Source: Anoplopoma fimbria (lineage: Eukaryota; Chordata; Actinopteri; Perciformes; Anoplopomatidae). Taken from it: DNA of 64,000 nt. The notes under the pieces were generated by a model. That model was not told where the DNA came from and did no database searches. It was given only the letters and a program-made list of their open reading frames with translations. A program made the translations under genes and the position numbers. The DNA is taken from assembly GCF_027596085.1 (NCBI RefSeq), contig NC_072453.1, positions 5,591,448-5,655,447 on the forward strand, given 5' to 3'. Of this stretch, positions 29,492 to 45,711 are shown one piece after another (the stretch's first letter is position 1; each line of letters starts with the position of its first letter).

Positions 29492-31612
29492 TCATATAGT
29501 TAAAGCTTTATTGTACACAGAGTTATATACTGTTTCATAGTGTAATTTCAGATATGACATCTGCTCCACCTCCATCGAAGCAACATTCCTGTTTAGTTCC
29601 CCTCCATCCAGGTGTTTGTGTCTCCCGCGTCATTGCCTCATCCTCTAAACCTCGACCACTTTGACATCAAAGCAGAGGTGTGTTGTTCCCTCTCCACGCT
29701 GAGGAGGATGTCATGGGAGAATGACCCCGCGAGAGGCTGGTGCAGCCCCAGGACGGCATGGAGCCACCTGAGAGGAGCGGTCAGTGCATTCCACTGTGTC
29801 CGTGCACTGTAAAGGCTCAGCGGCCTGATGCTTGGACAATCACATGTCCGAGAAAAATACTTGTTTGGCCGTCACGTCTGAGCTATAGACAGGGGCTGGG
29901 TGTGTCACAGCTAGTCATGAGATCAAAATTGTTGTCTTATTCTCGTGACACAAAATATTCATTAGCTAGTGAAAAGTTAGTTATACAACCGGGAAATTCA
30001 GTTTCTTGCCTAGAGTTGGATGAGAAGATTGTTACCACCTCAATCTTCTCATTTAACTTCAGCAAGAAAGTGAAGCCTTTTTCCCAAAATGTCTTTATTT
30101 CCCTTCAGAGATTCTGTAACATCCTTACTAAGAATGCTCCAGCCATTATGGTGTTGCACTGCTTACTTTTAAGGAAACAGTGTGGCTACAGTGACGTACT
30201 TTGCTTTTGCTCTGTTTATTGAATCAGCTACAGTAGCTGTTGCTATTTTATGATGGTTTTGAACTGATACACAGTGCTCTGTTGCTTCCAAAAACATCAC
30301 TGTATCAATTGTTGTGTGTTTTTATTATTAAATACACAGATTCAAAACTTGGTGTTTTGAAAAGCAAATGCTTTGATCAATCACTCTTTTGATTATGAAC
30401 ATATTTGATTGATTTACTTTTAAGATATTGCCAACAAATATGATGATGAGATTTAATGTCAATCACAACAACAAACCTTCCACATAAATGTATCAGGAGA
30501 GTCACTCCAAGTCCTTTTTTTAAGGGTCACTGTCTCTGCCCTCTGCTCTGTCCAGTTGCATACCTGAACTGATGCTGTAAGTAATAAAGTAGGACCTCCT
30601 TTGATCTGATGTCCCACCCAGAGGCTTCTCCCTCCGAGCAGACAATACTCTTAATTCATTACTGGACCTGCCTCTTCAAAGCTCAGCCACTCTTCAGCCG
30701 GGAAACTCTAAACTAAGGCCTCAGACCAGCTCTTTTAAACACCCACTCACCCCCCTGGGCTCTGAGGTGGTGGCTGGATGAGTCCACATAAGTCATGGTA
30801 ACCTGCACATATCCCCCTCCTTAGCCTCGCAGCACCACACCTATCCCCCTCAGGTGACAGGTGGATTATTGGGCATTGGTATTTCTGCATTCTCCTGCCC
30901 CGTTACCAACACGCCCATTGACCGTGGGAAAAACGTCCCCTTAAGATCTGCAGAGATTCTTTGCAAATTCAAATGTCAGATTGTCACTCTGGCTTGATTT
31001 TTGTGTTTGTGCAAGAAAACAACCGTCAGACCGTGTCCCAGTCTGCACTGAGGCCACATTAGGAAAGAGATGAGGAATTTTATGAGATAAGTTGCAGATG
31101 AAAAATCAAAGAAACATAGGGTCCCTTGTCCTTTTTATCATGTGTATTCAAAGCATCGCTTTACACCGGGATGTGTTTGTTGTTGCAGTGTAATCCCTTG
31201 TTATGACCTCACATGGGCTGAATGGCTTGTTGGGCACTCAGGAGACTATTGAACCACTTGACTCACACAGTCTGACATGTTTAGAATGGGTGATCTGTTG
31301 ATCTGTAACCAAATTCACTTTCCCAATGATTTTAATGCCAGTATTCAGAATGATGCCATTATCATGAAGCCCTTTAAGGCTGTTAGGCCTTCACAAACAA
31401 ATACAGCTTGGCTTGACTTAACAGGTTTACCTTTTTTATGTATTATATTTGTATTCAAAATAAAGGGAATAATGCAATTAATTACCACACACCATTATTG
31501 AAAACACCATATGAACAGCTGTATGCTCAACAAAACTCAATATACTAAAGAACACCCCCCCTACATGGGTGGTAATAAGCTGAAAACCTGCACATCTCAC
31601 CATCTCATTTAC

Positions 31613-31615
<3 letters not shown>

Positions 31616-31651
<36 letters not shown>

Positions 31652-31658
31652 TTCTCTC
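31616..31658. repeat. (CT)n microsatellite
   Basis: About 15 pure TC units followed by imperfect pyrimidine sequence. Confidence 0.92.
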
Positions 31659-33639
31659 GACCCACTACTTGTCAAGTCTGATGTCAGCCCGCTGCACACA
31701 GTGTCCCCGAGTGAGTGTACAGTTTCTGTTTTGACACCCGGTCCTAATTACACATGTAAATGATTGATCACCTGAACTTGGCAGGGGCAGCAGAGATGGC
31801 AGTCCTTGTTACATGATGGCTTTGCGATTATGTCCACGTTCAGGACAGTTTCTGCTGCCGGGTACAGTAGAAACAGATACCTGCAGTGGCCCATGAGCTG
31901 GGAGATTAAGTTCTGAGCGCCCGCCATTTGGACCAAAGACTCTCCCTATTAGCGGCTCTTGAGGAGCAAGTTGCACAGGTGCGGCTGGATATCTATGGCT
32001 CTTTGTTTGGGCTAATCCCACACAATTTAAACCGAGGCTCACTGCCTGCACCTTTTAAACCGACTCTGTGACACCTGAGGGGCCTGGCCGCTGAAAGCAG
32101 AACTCAGCTACTTTTGTGAGAAGTGATTTGGCTAATTGATTTTGGAGTGGCCAGTCTAGAGGGCCTGGGGGGGGGGGGAGCACAGGGATGGACTGTGATG
32201 GAAGCTGAGGGTGCTTCCTTTATGCATAGCGGTGAAATGAACCTGCTGCCACCAGAGCTCTCTCCTCTCGGCAAAACGGTGCTGAATACAAGATACAGAC
32301 ACGTTAGCTCAAATCGTTACGAAAATAAACAGTGACCCAAAGCCAGAAACCCTGTAATGCTTTTACAGATGGGGTGAGAACTTTCCTCTCCCTGTTCTGT
32401 CCGGCAACAGCTGTTGGTTCCTCTGTGCTTTGACTCAGGTATGGAGCCAATCTGAGGGCCAGGAGGGTTTTAACCCCAATCTTCTCTTCCCTCGTCTCGC
32501 AGCCTGGCACACATGGGCTTTGCAGCTGCACTTCCCATTGATCTACCGGGCTGCCTGGATGGCTGGCTGGAGGGAGATAGATTGGAGGGGAAATGGCTTA
32601 ATTGTCCTCACTCTCACTTCTGGAATGCAAATAGCTCTCCACCAAACTGGCCTCCACTGTGAGGAGAGCCCCACTTTGACAAACCAAGGTCCTATTTATT
32701 GTTTTGAATAGTAAAAAAAAAAAGTGTGTGCAAATTAAAACAACACATTGAATCACCTGTTTACCAGAGTTTGCCATGGTTGTAACAGACTGGTCATTTT
32801 CATTTATAAATTTAACATTACCTGTTGTTTTTGTCCCCCCTCCAAAAAGCCTCACCAAGTGCCTTTACCATTCGTCAGCCAGGGGTCAGAGATATAGACA
32901 GGTGAAGGGTCACGATTCAAGTAGAGAAGTCGGGAGATGGAAGAGGTAAAACGCTGAGGCGTATGTATTCTGTCTGACTTTGATCTCCGCCTCAGGTAGC
33001 TCTTTCACAGACACCAATCTCCGCCAGGAGCTGATGGGTGCCTGCTCCATCTGAGACCGGGCTTGCTCAGACTGAGACCTTCTCCTCGCCTTGACAGAGC
33101 GCTGCCAACAAACCCTCAAACGTGTTTCTCCTTTTTCCACTCTGCCTGATTCCATTGATTCGTTTTTTTTTTTTATTATTATCAAAAGAAATTGGCGACG
33201 TAGGGCAAGAATGCAGGCAGGGAGGGAAACAAAAAGGGCGTGTTTTTGGTGAGGTTCAAAGATGACGTGAGCAAGTCTCCTTTGATGTTTCTTGGCAGGC
33301 TTCAGACAGCAACTGACAATCTGATGAGCTTGGAGCACCGGCCTCTTTAAATCCCCGGCCCAGCCTGGCCCCAGTTGTCTAGCCCTCCAGTGACAAACAC
33401 TTTAATATGACAAGGTTAAACACCTGAAGCACTGCAGCAAAATGGTCAGGACGAAGCCGGGGTCAGGGGAGCAAACTTTAAATGCTAGGCGGCTTAGTAG
33501 TTTACTATGACTGTTCACCTATTAATGCTGGTTTTACACAAAAGGTCTCCTCTTCGTTCTTTGATTTAACTTGTTAAAAAGTTGTTATTAGTTAAAACCC
33601 ATAATTAAAGCTGCTATAATTAATATTTTTTTAAATTAG

Positions 33640-34526
33640 CAATGTATCACATGAGTACTTGTATGTGAAAGGTGTCCCTTGTAGTGAAAAACCCAGAGTT
33701 AGATCACCTGGCTCTTGAGCTTTACAGAGCTCTCCTGCCTCTTTTAGGTCTTTGTTTTGGTTTCATGGCCAGCACTGTTTTGCTTCAGTCTCACTGCTGT
33801 CATCCGCGTTTAAGACACATACAGGAAGCAGTTTTCAGTGTAAAAGCTCTAATAAAACCCACTGTGGGCTACGTGCCCTGCACCAAACATAAGAGAGACA
33901 GGTTAGTGACTAGCTTGGTGGAGCAGTTAGCAGCTAAAGACACAGCTATTTCTCTCAGCAGTTTGTGCGTATAAAAAAACTGAGCTAATAGAGAGTGAAT
34001 ATTGGACTGCACATCAGGTGGGCACAAACATTTCTCTCAATGAATGCTAATGTTGCTATGTAACTGCTGGATGTCTAAATAGCCAACTGTGTTTGCTAAC
34101 ATCTTGACCGTGTTCATTTTAAGGTGATAATATGTCAATGTTGGGCTCACAGCTTGTTTCTGTGCCCGTGGCCAAAGAATCAACAGTTGCAGGTTTAAAT
34201 ATTTTCTTAACTTTCTCAATTTATTTTGCATTCTAAAAAGTCTTATAAATACATTTAATTCTAGAAAGAAAACGTCTTAGATTTGCTCTTAAGTTCGTTT
34301 CTAGTTTTAGATAACCCGTCATTTGTTTTGAAATCATTATAGAGTGGTTAAGTAAGACGCTACACAAATTTTATTAAAGATTTCATATTTAAAAAAAGAA
34401 CAGTGTGTACCACCATAGTTCTCCAACACGGTTGGGGAGGGCATGATCAGAGCGGTATTTAGTTAGATGCAGTTTGCAAACTCACCACTAGATGACAATA
34501 AATCCTACACACTGCTCCTTTAAGTT
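33640..34526 (+). mobile_element. percomorph interspersed repeat with CCTACACACTGCTCCTTTAA end
   Basis: Internal landmarks are GCAGTTAGCAGCTAAAGACA, GAGAGTGAATATTGGACTG, GAATGCTAATGTTGCTATG and GGGCTCACAGCTTGTTTCTG. The right end reads CACTAGATGACAATAAATCC followed by TACACACTGCTCCTTTAA, a familiar fish repeat terminus. The left end is uncertain and the copy is diverged. A 100-codon frame inside it is not a gene. Confidence 0.55.
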
Positions 34527-36290
34527 TGCTTCTCACTGCCTCATTCAACTTTTCATTATTCTCTTACATGAAATTTACTCTTTTTTTAGATCCATGTCAT
34601 ATAAACTTCCAGTATCCCTGATTCTCCTATTTTTAACATTTGCATTTAAAGTACACTGACCAAGGAATTCTCACATGTAACATACTCCCACGCTGCATGA
34701 TGTAAAAAAACATTGTGCATACAATAGACACATATCTTAATATCAGTTTGCAAAGTTTTGTTCGGAGAGACGTGTCATTGGATAAGCAGAGTGGTACAGG
34801 CCGGGTGCTGCGGGGCCATTGTGTGCTATTGTAGGTCACAATGGAACTTAACACTTGACAGAGCCGGGGCTTGTTGTCAGGAGCTGAACTTGATCCCGTC
34901 AAGTTGTTCCCATTGAAGAGCTATAAAGAAAGGGCTTTGACCTTACGGCTGTGCAAGCTCCATATCGGGCCAAATATGAATTCTCTATTTACAGGATATT
35001 AATTTATAAAAGGAGAACTGCTGTAGGTGTTTGTGCTTTGCTGGAAACTTGTTTTGACACGTAGGTTGCATGTTTCTTAAATTGTAATCAGGCCACTTGT
35101 TGATGTCAGATAAGAGGATATAATGCTGAAATATTGTGTGCCAACTATCACTTAACCTGGCAACCGTGCCCAGATGACCCGTCCTGCCGCCCCGACAGAT
35201 GTCTCATCCTCAGAGGCTTGTCATCCCCGTCAACTCAGGCATTTCAAACTGACGCCTGCCTCGCACACTGTTGCCCTGCAGACCACAAAAGGGGCTTCAC
35301 GTTACCCAGAGGGGGCAGCCGGTAACTTCAGATGGATAATCCTCAGACCTGGTAAACCGGTCTTCAACGGGACATGCTGTTTAAACCTGGTAACCCTGAG
35401 CCGTGTGTCATTGTGTGTTGATTGGGTGTGCATGTGTGAATCCCTGAGGGCAAATCATTGTACGGTATGTTCAGTATCTCCACCTCTGTATGTCAGCTCA
35501 TCTGCCTTCAAAAGAGCTGAGCAAAACAAAAAGCTATCATCCTTAAATGTTTGTCATGTCAAAACATCTGCAGCTTGTTTAACCTATAGGGTTTTCTACT
35601 GGCTCTATATTCCTTCTAGAGACGATTTGTGACCTGAAAACATTGTCTGTGCACTCTTCATACTTTACTTTCTTCACAAATGGACTGAGTGAATGTTCTT
35701 TGAAACACTGCAGGAATGTTACGTCAGATATCTCCTCAAAAGCTTTTTTTTAACAATCAATTTAACAAACCCAGCATTTCTGGCTGTCCTGGATGCCACT
35801 CCCCCAGCTGTTTTGACCTCAGATGACTCATATGCCATCACAGCCACCACGCCAGGCAGGATCCTCAAACAGAGACAACTGTCTCCCTCGAAGGCTTCTG
35901 CCTGTCGCCCCACTGATCCATGCCAGCTTTCAGTTTTTTCTACCCGCCTCCCCTTGAACTGGGGCAAGATTTACAGGGGGAAAAATATAGTATATTTCTT
36001 CCCCCATGTGGAGCTGGTGAGTCTGGAATGTGTGTTTGGGCACGATTTTTTGCGAGGAGTGTGAAAAAACAACAGAGCTGTAAACACCGAGGGCCGACCC
36101 AGACTGGCTTCTTTGTTCCAGATGTGGAGCAAGCTCACACTATTTGTGCATCTCCAGCTGAAGCTCTGGACTGAAACCCAATGCACTGCCACTGTCCCCG
36201 CCTGTCCATCAGCTGGGCTGTCTCTGCATCTGCATGGACAGGTTACAGTGTATTTCTGCAGTATGTTAAATGAGAGCAGGCCCATGTGTG

Positions 36291-36402
<112 letters not shown>

Positions 36403-38707
36403 AGAATTGGTACCAAATGCCTATTTGAGCCGCAACCAGACGGCGGAGGACGATTAAAATGAAAAAAATATGAGTATAATTTAGACATATGACAGCCTCT
36501 CTCTGCAAATGAAGCCGTTTAAATCAGATGCACCGCGATCAGGTTGCACCAGAATGGCTTACATGCGCATTACGGGTAAAGGATTCCAGACCAGGCATCT
36601 CTATTCGACCAATCAATTAAAAGGTTGAAGTCTAACAGTCAGCGGCGATGCTGCTGTCATCCGCTGTCTGCTAACAATTATGCCAATGATGAACTCAGAG
36701 CTCGAGCCAAGAGACCAGACACACTCCACTGTTTCCCACGCAATAGTATTCAATTTTGGTGTCAGAAAGAAATTATTTGTGTTCTTTTTAGTTATTGATT
36801 TCATTATCTATTTAATGACTTTGTTGTTTGTGGGTAAGACTAATCCCCTCTTCTCTTCTTTTCTTTCATTGCGCCAAATGGTGATAAAACAACCTGATTA
36901 ATTAGGTCGATGTTTTTTTGGCATTTTAAATCTACAATTTGACTTTTAGTTGTAATTGTCCAATAAAAACCCGCCCCAACAATTCAGGTAAACGCTTCTT
37001 TTTTTTTTTTGACGTCGAAATTAATATTTCAAACAGAAGAAATATACACGGATAAATGACTTTATTTACTTGGACACATGTAGTTGCATAGACATGTGCA
37101 AGCTTTCTTTTCATAATATTAATTAGTTGTGCAAAGGTTTTACTGAAATATTATTCACACTATTTGAAATGAATTATGGACATTCAACGTTTCCTTATTC
37201 ACTAAATTGTTTTTTATTTGTATCTATTATATTGTAGGTGTAAGGAAATATATATATATATAGTAGCAGAAAATGTAAAGCAATTACAAGTGTCCAAGCT
37301 AATTGCAAACATAAAGGTTTTCATCAAATACTTTATATTTAAACAAGCAAGCAGCACATGTGTATTAATTTTCTTAATACTGTCTACAATTTGCAGGAAA
37401 AAAACTATTCATACCTCGAAAACTTTATTTAAATAAGAAAAATAATAAAGAAAATGAAAGACTTTGCAAATCTTAATCTTAATTTAAATCTTATTTAAAA
37501 TCAGCAATTAGAAATACAAGACATATCTTCTGATAATTATTTAAAAACGTGCCTCACAAATTCATTCAGTGTCAGTCCACATCAATAGCATGCAATAACA
37601 GTTCATGTTTATTTTAAAGGCAATTAGGGCGAGACTCAATAAACTGGTCCATCCAATTTATTGCAGATGCCTATGTCTTATAATAGAACCAGAACATATA
37701 AGTAGTTTAATAAATAATCTCATAAAGTACACAGTATGAATAGATGGGTGTGTTTCTTTTCTAATCAGCTGAGTCAGGTTTTAAAAACGTGATCTATTTG
37801 TGCCAAGAGCTTCACACATGGGTGATGTTGGTCATGTAACACTGGTGAACTCTCGGGGCCCCTCACGGGCCGCCAGCACACATGCACATCTCAGCAGCAA
37901 TGTGGCTGCACTTGTGGAATGAGACGCAGGCCGTGAAGATATTAGTGTTCCTGTGTGATGGCGCCTGGAGGAAAGATTAGGGCCGTTCATCCTCTGCTCT
38001 GCTCCGGCTCCTCCTCTGCTCCCTTCTCTTTCCTGAGGCCTAAAACAGTCAGAGGACAAAATGTAAATTCTATTGTTTGCATTGGCTTTGATGATGGGAA
38101 AGAAATGGCAAACAGACACTTTGTGCAGTGGATGGTGTTTCAATGACATATGAGGGAAATGCAAAAGCTTGACTAATCAGAATGGGTTGCATTGATACAA
38201 AATAAAGAAAGAAATGGCTCCATGTGGGCGGAATATTCAAATCCCAAAACATACATTAAAAGTCAGAACAAATCATTGGAACTCTAACTGGTTTTCATCT
38301 GGTTAGAAACTTGCAAAAGGGTTTTTTGTTTTTTAGGTATTTTCATATTTCTCACGGCCTGTCCACACTTTGATGCATTTCTTGGTGGGATAATTGTGTC
38401 GAAACCACACCTCTGCTTCAGACCCATCATGGTGCGGCTGCTGAAATATGGGCCTTTATTCGTGTCTATTATGTGGTGAGCTGAGCCTGTGATGATAAAT
38501 CCTGGCATCCTGTCGGGGTCGCGGACTGTCAGTCTGAGTCTCTAGGCCTCGACTCGGGCCCCAGCAACAGAGGGTTACTTGTAAAACATGATGTGCCAGT
38601 GGGGAAGATCACAGCCACGGCAGTTGCCTGGGAATGTGCTCTTGGTTTGTACACAAAGAATGCTGTCACTCTGCATCAGAGTTGCGTGATGGACAAACTC
38701 GACTAGC

Positions 38708-38737
38708 GTGTGTGTGTGTGTGTGTGTGTGCGTGTGC

Positions 38738-38774
<37 letters not shown>

Positions 38775-38796
38775 CGTGTGTGTGTTTGCGTGTGGG
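38708..38796. repeat. interrupted (GT)n with GC steps
   Basis: GT repeat interrupted by several GC dinucleotides (GTGCGTGCGTG), followed by a short GAGAGAGAG. Confidence 0.93.
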
Positions 38797-40757
38797 AGAG
38801 AGAGAACACACACCTACATCAGACACACCTCTTTAGACGTATGCTCATTTGCACTGTGTAGCAGAGACGCCAGTGAGTCTGGGCTGCATTCAGGAGTGTG
38901 ACTGTTTTTCAACATCATCCCTTTGCGTGTATTAAGGCAGCCACGGCGAGGACCCATCCCTGCCCTATGACTGCAGGGCTCGCCTTTGTTCTTCACCCGT
39001 AATACAGACATAATTACAAGCCTTAAAGAGCCTCCTCACCTTGCTCTTTCTCTCTCCCTCTCTGCCTCATACACCCCTTGTGTGCCCACACCTTTTTGGC
39101 CCTGCACGGTTATGACAGATATTCTCATCCAGGACTCAAACCGCTGCATTCAGCTGTTTAAAGTGCCTCACAAGGGAGCTGCGCACAAACGCCTATAGGC
39201 CTCTGGGTCTTCAAAGCGTTTGTGTTTATCTTCATTTGGCCTCCCTGATCCTATTCATCCGTCAAAAAGGTGTGACTTTTCTGTGAACTATACACCCACA
39301 AAGGTTGTGTTCCCACTGGTAACATGGGCTCCAAATGTGACACCTGCTCTTATTATAACAAAAAACACTGGGTGCCAACTGTAAATACCGTTTTGCTACC
39401 ATAATCCCGACACCAATAATGCTGCTGTAAATTCGTAAAAGACATAGCCACAGTACTGAATTCTCTCATGACATAATATAACTCCCCAGCTGCGGGGCCC
39501 TATGTGTGAAACTTTTTGTGTGACTGAAAATTTTACTATGATAATAATTTGTGGCTTTTTTTTCTGGCTGGCTGCTTGGCCGAGGCCTGTGGGGAATTGG
39601 GAAGCAGTCCAACCTCCAGCGGGGCCTTTCAGAGTGCTGCTGGATTCCCAGTAGATGCAGGCAGGGTAGGACATGACCAAAATGACGGGGTTGGCCAGCA
39701 GCTCAGCACCACGCTCAACCCACCGAACACTCTGCTTATAATTTCACTGCAGCTCACATGTGATTTAGCCGAGAATGAAATCTAAATGAGACTGTTCCTC
39801 AATTTATTGAAAATATTGCCATAAAAGCTGGTTATCCACTGTTTTCTCCCCCCACTGTGATGCCTTCTCCACTTGAGGGTTTACTCTGCACAGGAGTGAG
39901 TCATAGAGACTGAAATATGGAGACAGGGATGCTCTTTGAGCCTGTGGTAACCAAGATCTCACTGTATCTACATGCAGCTTGTGTGTTTTGCTGACTCAGC
40001 AGTCCGCCCCAAAATCTCGTCCTCTTTTGGCAGGTTTGTTTAAAAATAATAATAATGTGAGTGGCATATGGGCTGCATACTTTTTAATTTCATTTACAAC
40101 TGAAATCGAACACCCTTTTGGATCCTGGGTAAGTCATTTTGGCTCTCTCAGGTTGAAATATTCATCTTCGGTCCTTTTTAGAGTATTGAAACAAATGATG
40201 TGTGATTTATCCAGCTTCTTTTTAAAAATTGTTTTATTGAATATTTATATCCTGGTGCACTGGTGCTATGACTGTAGATCAGTCAGCCCCAAATTTGGAT
40301 TGTTGAATGAGCTGTAAAATGTGTATATCCTTAGTTTGACTTATTAAAAGTTAAATATATTTTATTCATGTCCTTTATTTTTCTGCAAGGAATTTAAATA
40401 ATTATAACTTCTGTTTGCGATGAAAATGTTTGCTCCAAAATTAAACTCCAAATATCAGGAAATGTTTTCTGAGTAATCTTGAGATTTTGGAGTCACTGTT
40501 TAACTATTTTTAATATTTCATCAGCCGGTGCCACAAAGGAAAATTCTGACTACTACGAAATTAGAAATTGACCTGTCTGTCATCTATTTGATTTAAAACA
40601 GGGTATTCTAATAATCTTTGTGACCAAATACATTATTAAAACTACTATTAAATGGAAAATTAAACTTAATGAACTTTATAAACGAAACTACCAAATCTCA
40701 TTCTATTTTACATTTCATTGGTCTAATAGCTCTAACTTTTTTTTAGATTCTCTAAGA

Positions 40758-41084
40758 CAGTGGTTCTCAACCTTTTTTCAGTGATGTACCCCCTGTGAAA
40801 TACTTTTTTAGCCAAGTACCCTCTAACCAGCGCAAAGCATTTTTGGTTGAAAAAAAGATGTAACACTAAACACCATCAGTGTCTGATTTATTAAACTGTC
40901 AACACTGACGATTGCATTGTTGCATTAAATTCAGTTTATGAACTTACACTTATATTTTATTGAATATTTATTAAATAACAATTTTTAAAGGATTTTTGAA
41001 TGGATGCTAATTTTAAATATATTTTTAAAAAAATCTCACGTACCCCCTGGAGTGCCTTCACGTACCCCCATTTGAGAACCACTG
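40758..41084. mobile_element. hAT-type MITE with 8-bp target duplication
   Basis: A 327-bp non-coding element. The left end is CAGTGGTTCTCAACC and the right end is the inverse form, TTTGAGAACCACTG; inside both ends lies a GTACCCCC-type motif in inverse orientation. It is flanked by identical 8-bp copies of CTCTAAGA at 40750-40757 and 41085-41092. The 8-bp duplication and CAGTGGTTCTCAA ends are hallmarks of hAT (Charlie-like) non-autonomous elements. It has no transposase, so it would have been mobilised in trans. Confidence 0.88.
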
Positions 41085-41508
41085 CTCTAAGATAATCAGC
41101 CATCGCACTTGACAATTCCCTTTTAAAAAAACGAATATTCATACAAGAGCACTGGCCATATTTGTTGACCTAATTATTGAACCCTCTTGAAACTGAACTA
41201 AAAAGCAAATAAATGTTTTATTCTGAAAAGTAAAATAAATCTATGTAGCTATGCTTTTCAATACGTTATTAAATCTTCTAAAGCATATATATATATATAT
41301 CAGGATACAGAGATTATTGAGCCTGCGCTTTAACGTACTTCCATTCAATTTTTTGGCATTGTAACATTGACCATAATAATATTTCTACATATGACCAAAT
41401 TACTTCATATCCAAGAAGGAGGGCCCTGCTGGCTGCAGAGCTGAATCCCTGTATAATAAGTTAAGGAAGTTTAATGGTGGAGCTCCAGTGACAGCTGGCT
41501 GATGAAGG

Positions 41509-41516
41509 CCAATCAG
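41509..41516 (+). promoter_or_regulatory. CCAAT box, probable dlx4 core promoter
   Basis: CCAATCAG is a full NF-Y type CCAAT box about 300 bp before the dlx4 start codon. NF-Y boxes usually sit 60-100 bp upstream of transcription start, which would put the start near 41570-41610. No convincing TATA box follows. TATAATAA near 41451-41459 lies upstream of the CCAAT box and is less likely to be used. Confidence 0.4.
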
Positions 41517-41659
41517 AGAGCTCGCAGATGGAAGGCAGTGAGACTGAGGATCTGCAGACAGGAGGTGTTTGGAGAACCATGCCAGCTCCTCCAAAGGTGT
41601 AAAGAAGGATCCTTTCTCGCTTTTCGTTGGATCTCGTCGGCGCCTGAGCAGCTGTGAAC

Positions 41660-41805
41660 ATGAACACTGTAACTCATTACGGAGGGGGACGTTTTTCCAA
41701 AGCATCGGACGCAAGTGCGGATTTGTTCCAAGTTTTCTTCGGGAGCCGACAGAGCTCATGAATCCCTCTGCAGAGCGACGGGTTTATGGACTCGCGTATT
41801 AGCTA

Positions 41806-41806
<1 letters not shown>
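41660..41806 (+). promoter_or_regulatory. stacked upstream ORFs before dlx4
   Basis: Three short ATG-initiated frames lie just before the dlx4 start. They are 41660-41761 (33 codons), 41758-41802 (14 codons, ending 3 nt before the start) and 41786-41806 (6 codons). The last stop, TAA, shares its final A with the first dlx4 ATG. A fourth at 41528-41602 depends on where transcription starts. They would affect translation only if the leader includes them, which is not shown here. Confidence 0.4.
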
Positions 41807-45359
<3,553 letters not shown>

Positions 45360-45705
45360 ACTTGCTGGTTCCTCTCAAGGCCTCATCTCAGAACTGAATT
45401 GTGTTTAAATGTGTGTTTTAAGATATCTTGTTCATGTTCTTTTGTATTAGGCCTACGTGTGCGTTTTGAATTCAATTTTCAGAGCATATTTCGACTCAAA
45501 GGAATCAAATATATTTTTTGATTTTGTTTTAATGGCACTGCAACTTCTGGGGCACGGCCTCAACTCTTTGCATCGTGTGTGCAGTTTACCAAGAGACTCT
45601 GGACGAAAGGCATGTTAAAGGATATAGATTGTGTGCATGGGTCTGCGTTTTTAGGAAAAAAGAGTTTCAGCTGCATGGTGCAACAAATGCTTTGAGCATT
45701 ATGCT

Positions 45706-45711
45706 AATAAA
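45706..45711 (+). terminator. dlx4 polyadenylation signal candidate
   Basis: The first AATAAA seen downstream of the dlx4 stop, about 350 bp after it, giving a short 3' UTR. There is no transcript evidence. Confidence 0.45.

Larger units (their letters stand above)
29332..33639. other. intergenic, no gene recognised
   Basis: Contains the 56-bp hairpin and the CT repeat listed separately. A 160-codon open frame at 29740-30222 has no recognisable domain and biased, repeat-free but non-family composition; it is treated as chance. Confidence 0.5.

Noticed and set aside
29740..30222. 160-codon plus-strand open frame
   Set aside because: No recognisable motif; part of it is a locally GC-rich stretch and the rest AT-rich, unlike one coding exon.
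33672..33974. 100-codon open frame
   Set aside because: It falls inside an interspersed repeat whose landmarks occur in many fish genomes.
41569..41802. 77-codon frame in phase with dlx4, ending just before its start
   Set aside because: It opens at TTG, not ATG, and is closed by TAG at 41800-41802. Only its internal ATG at 41758 is noted, as an upstream ORF.
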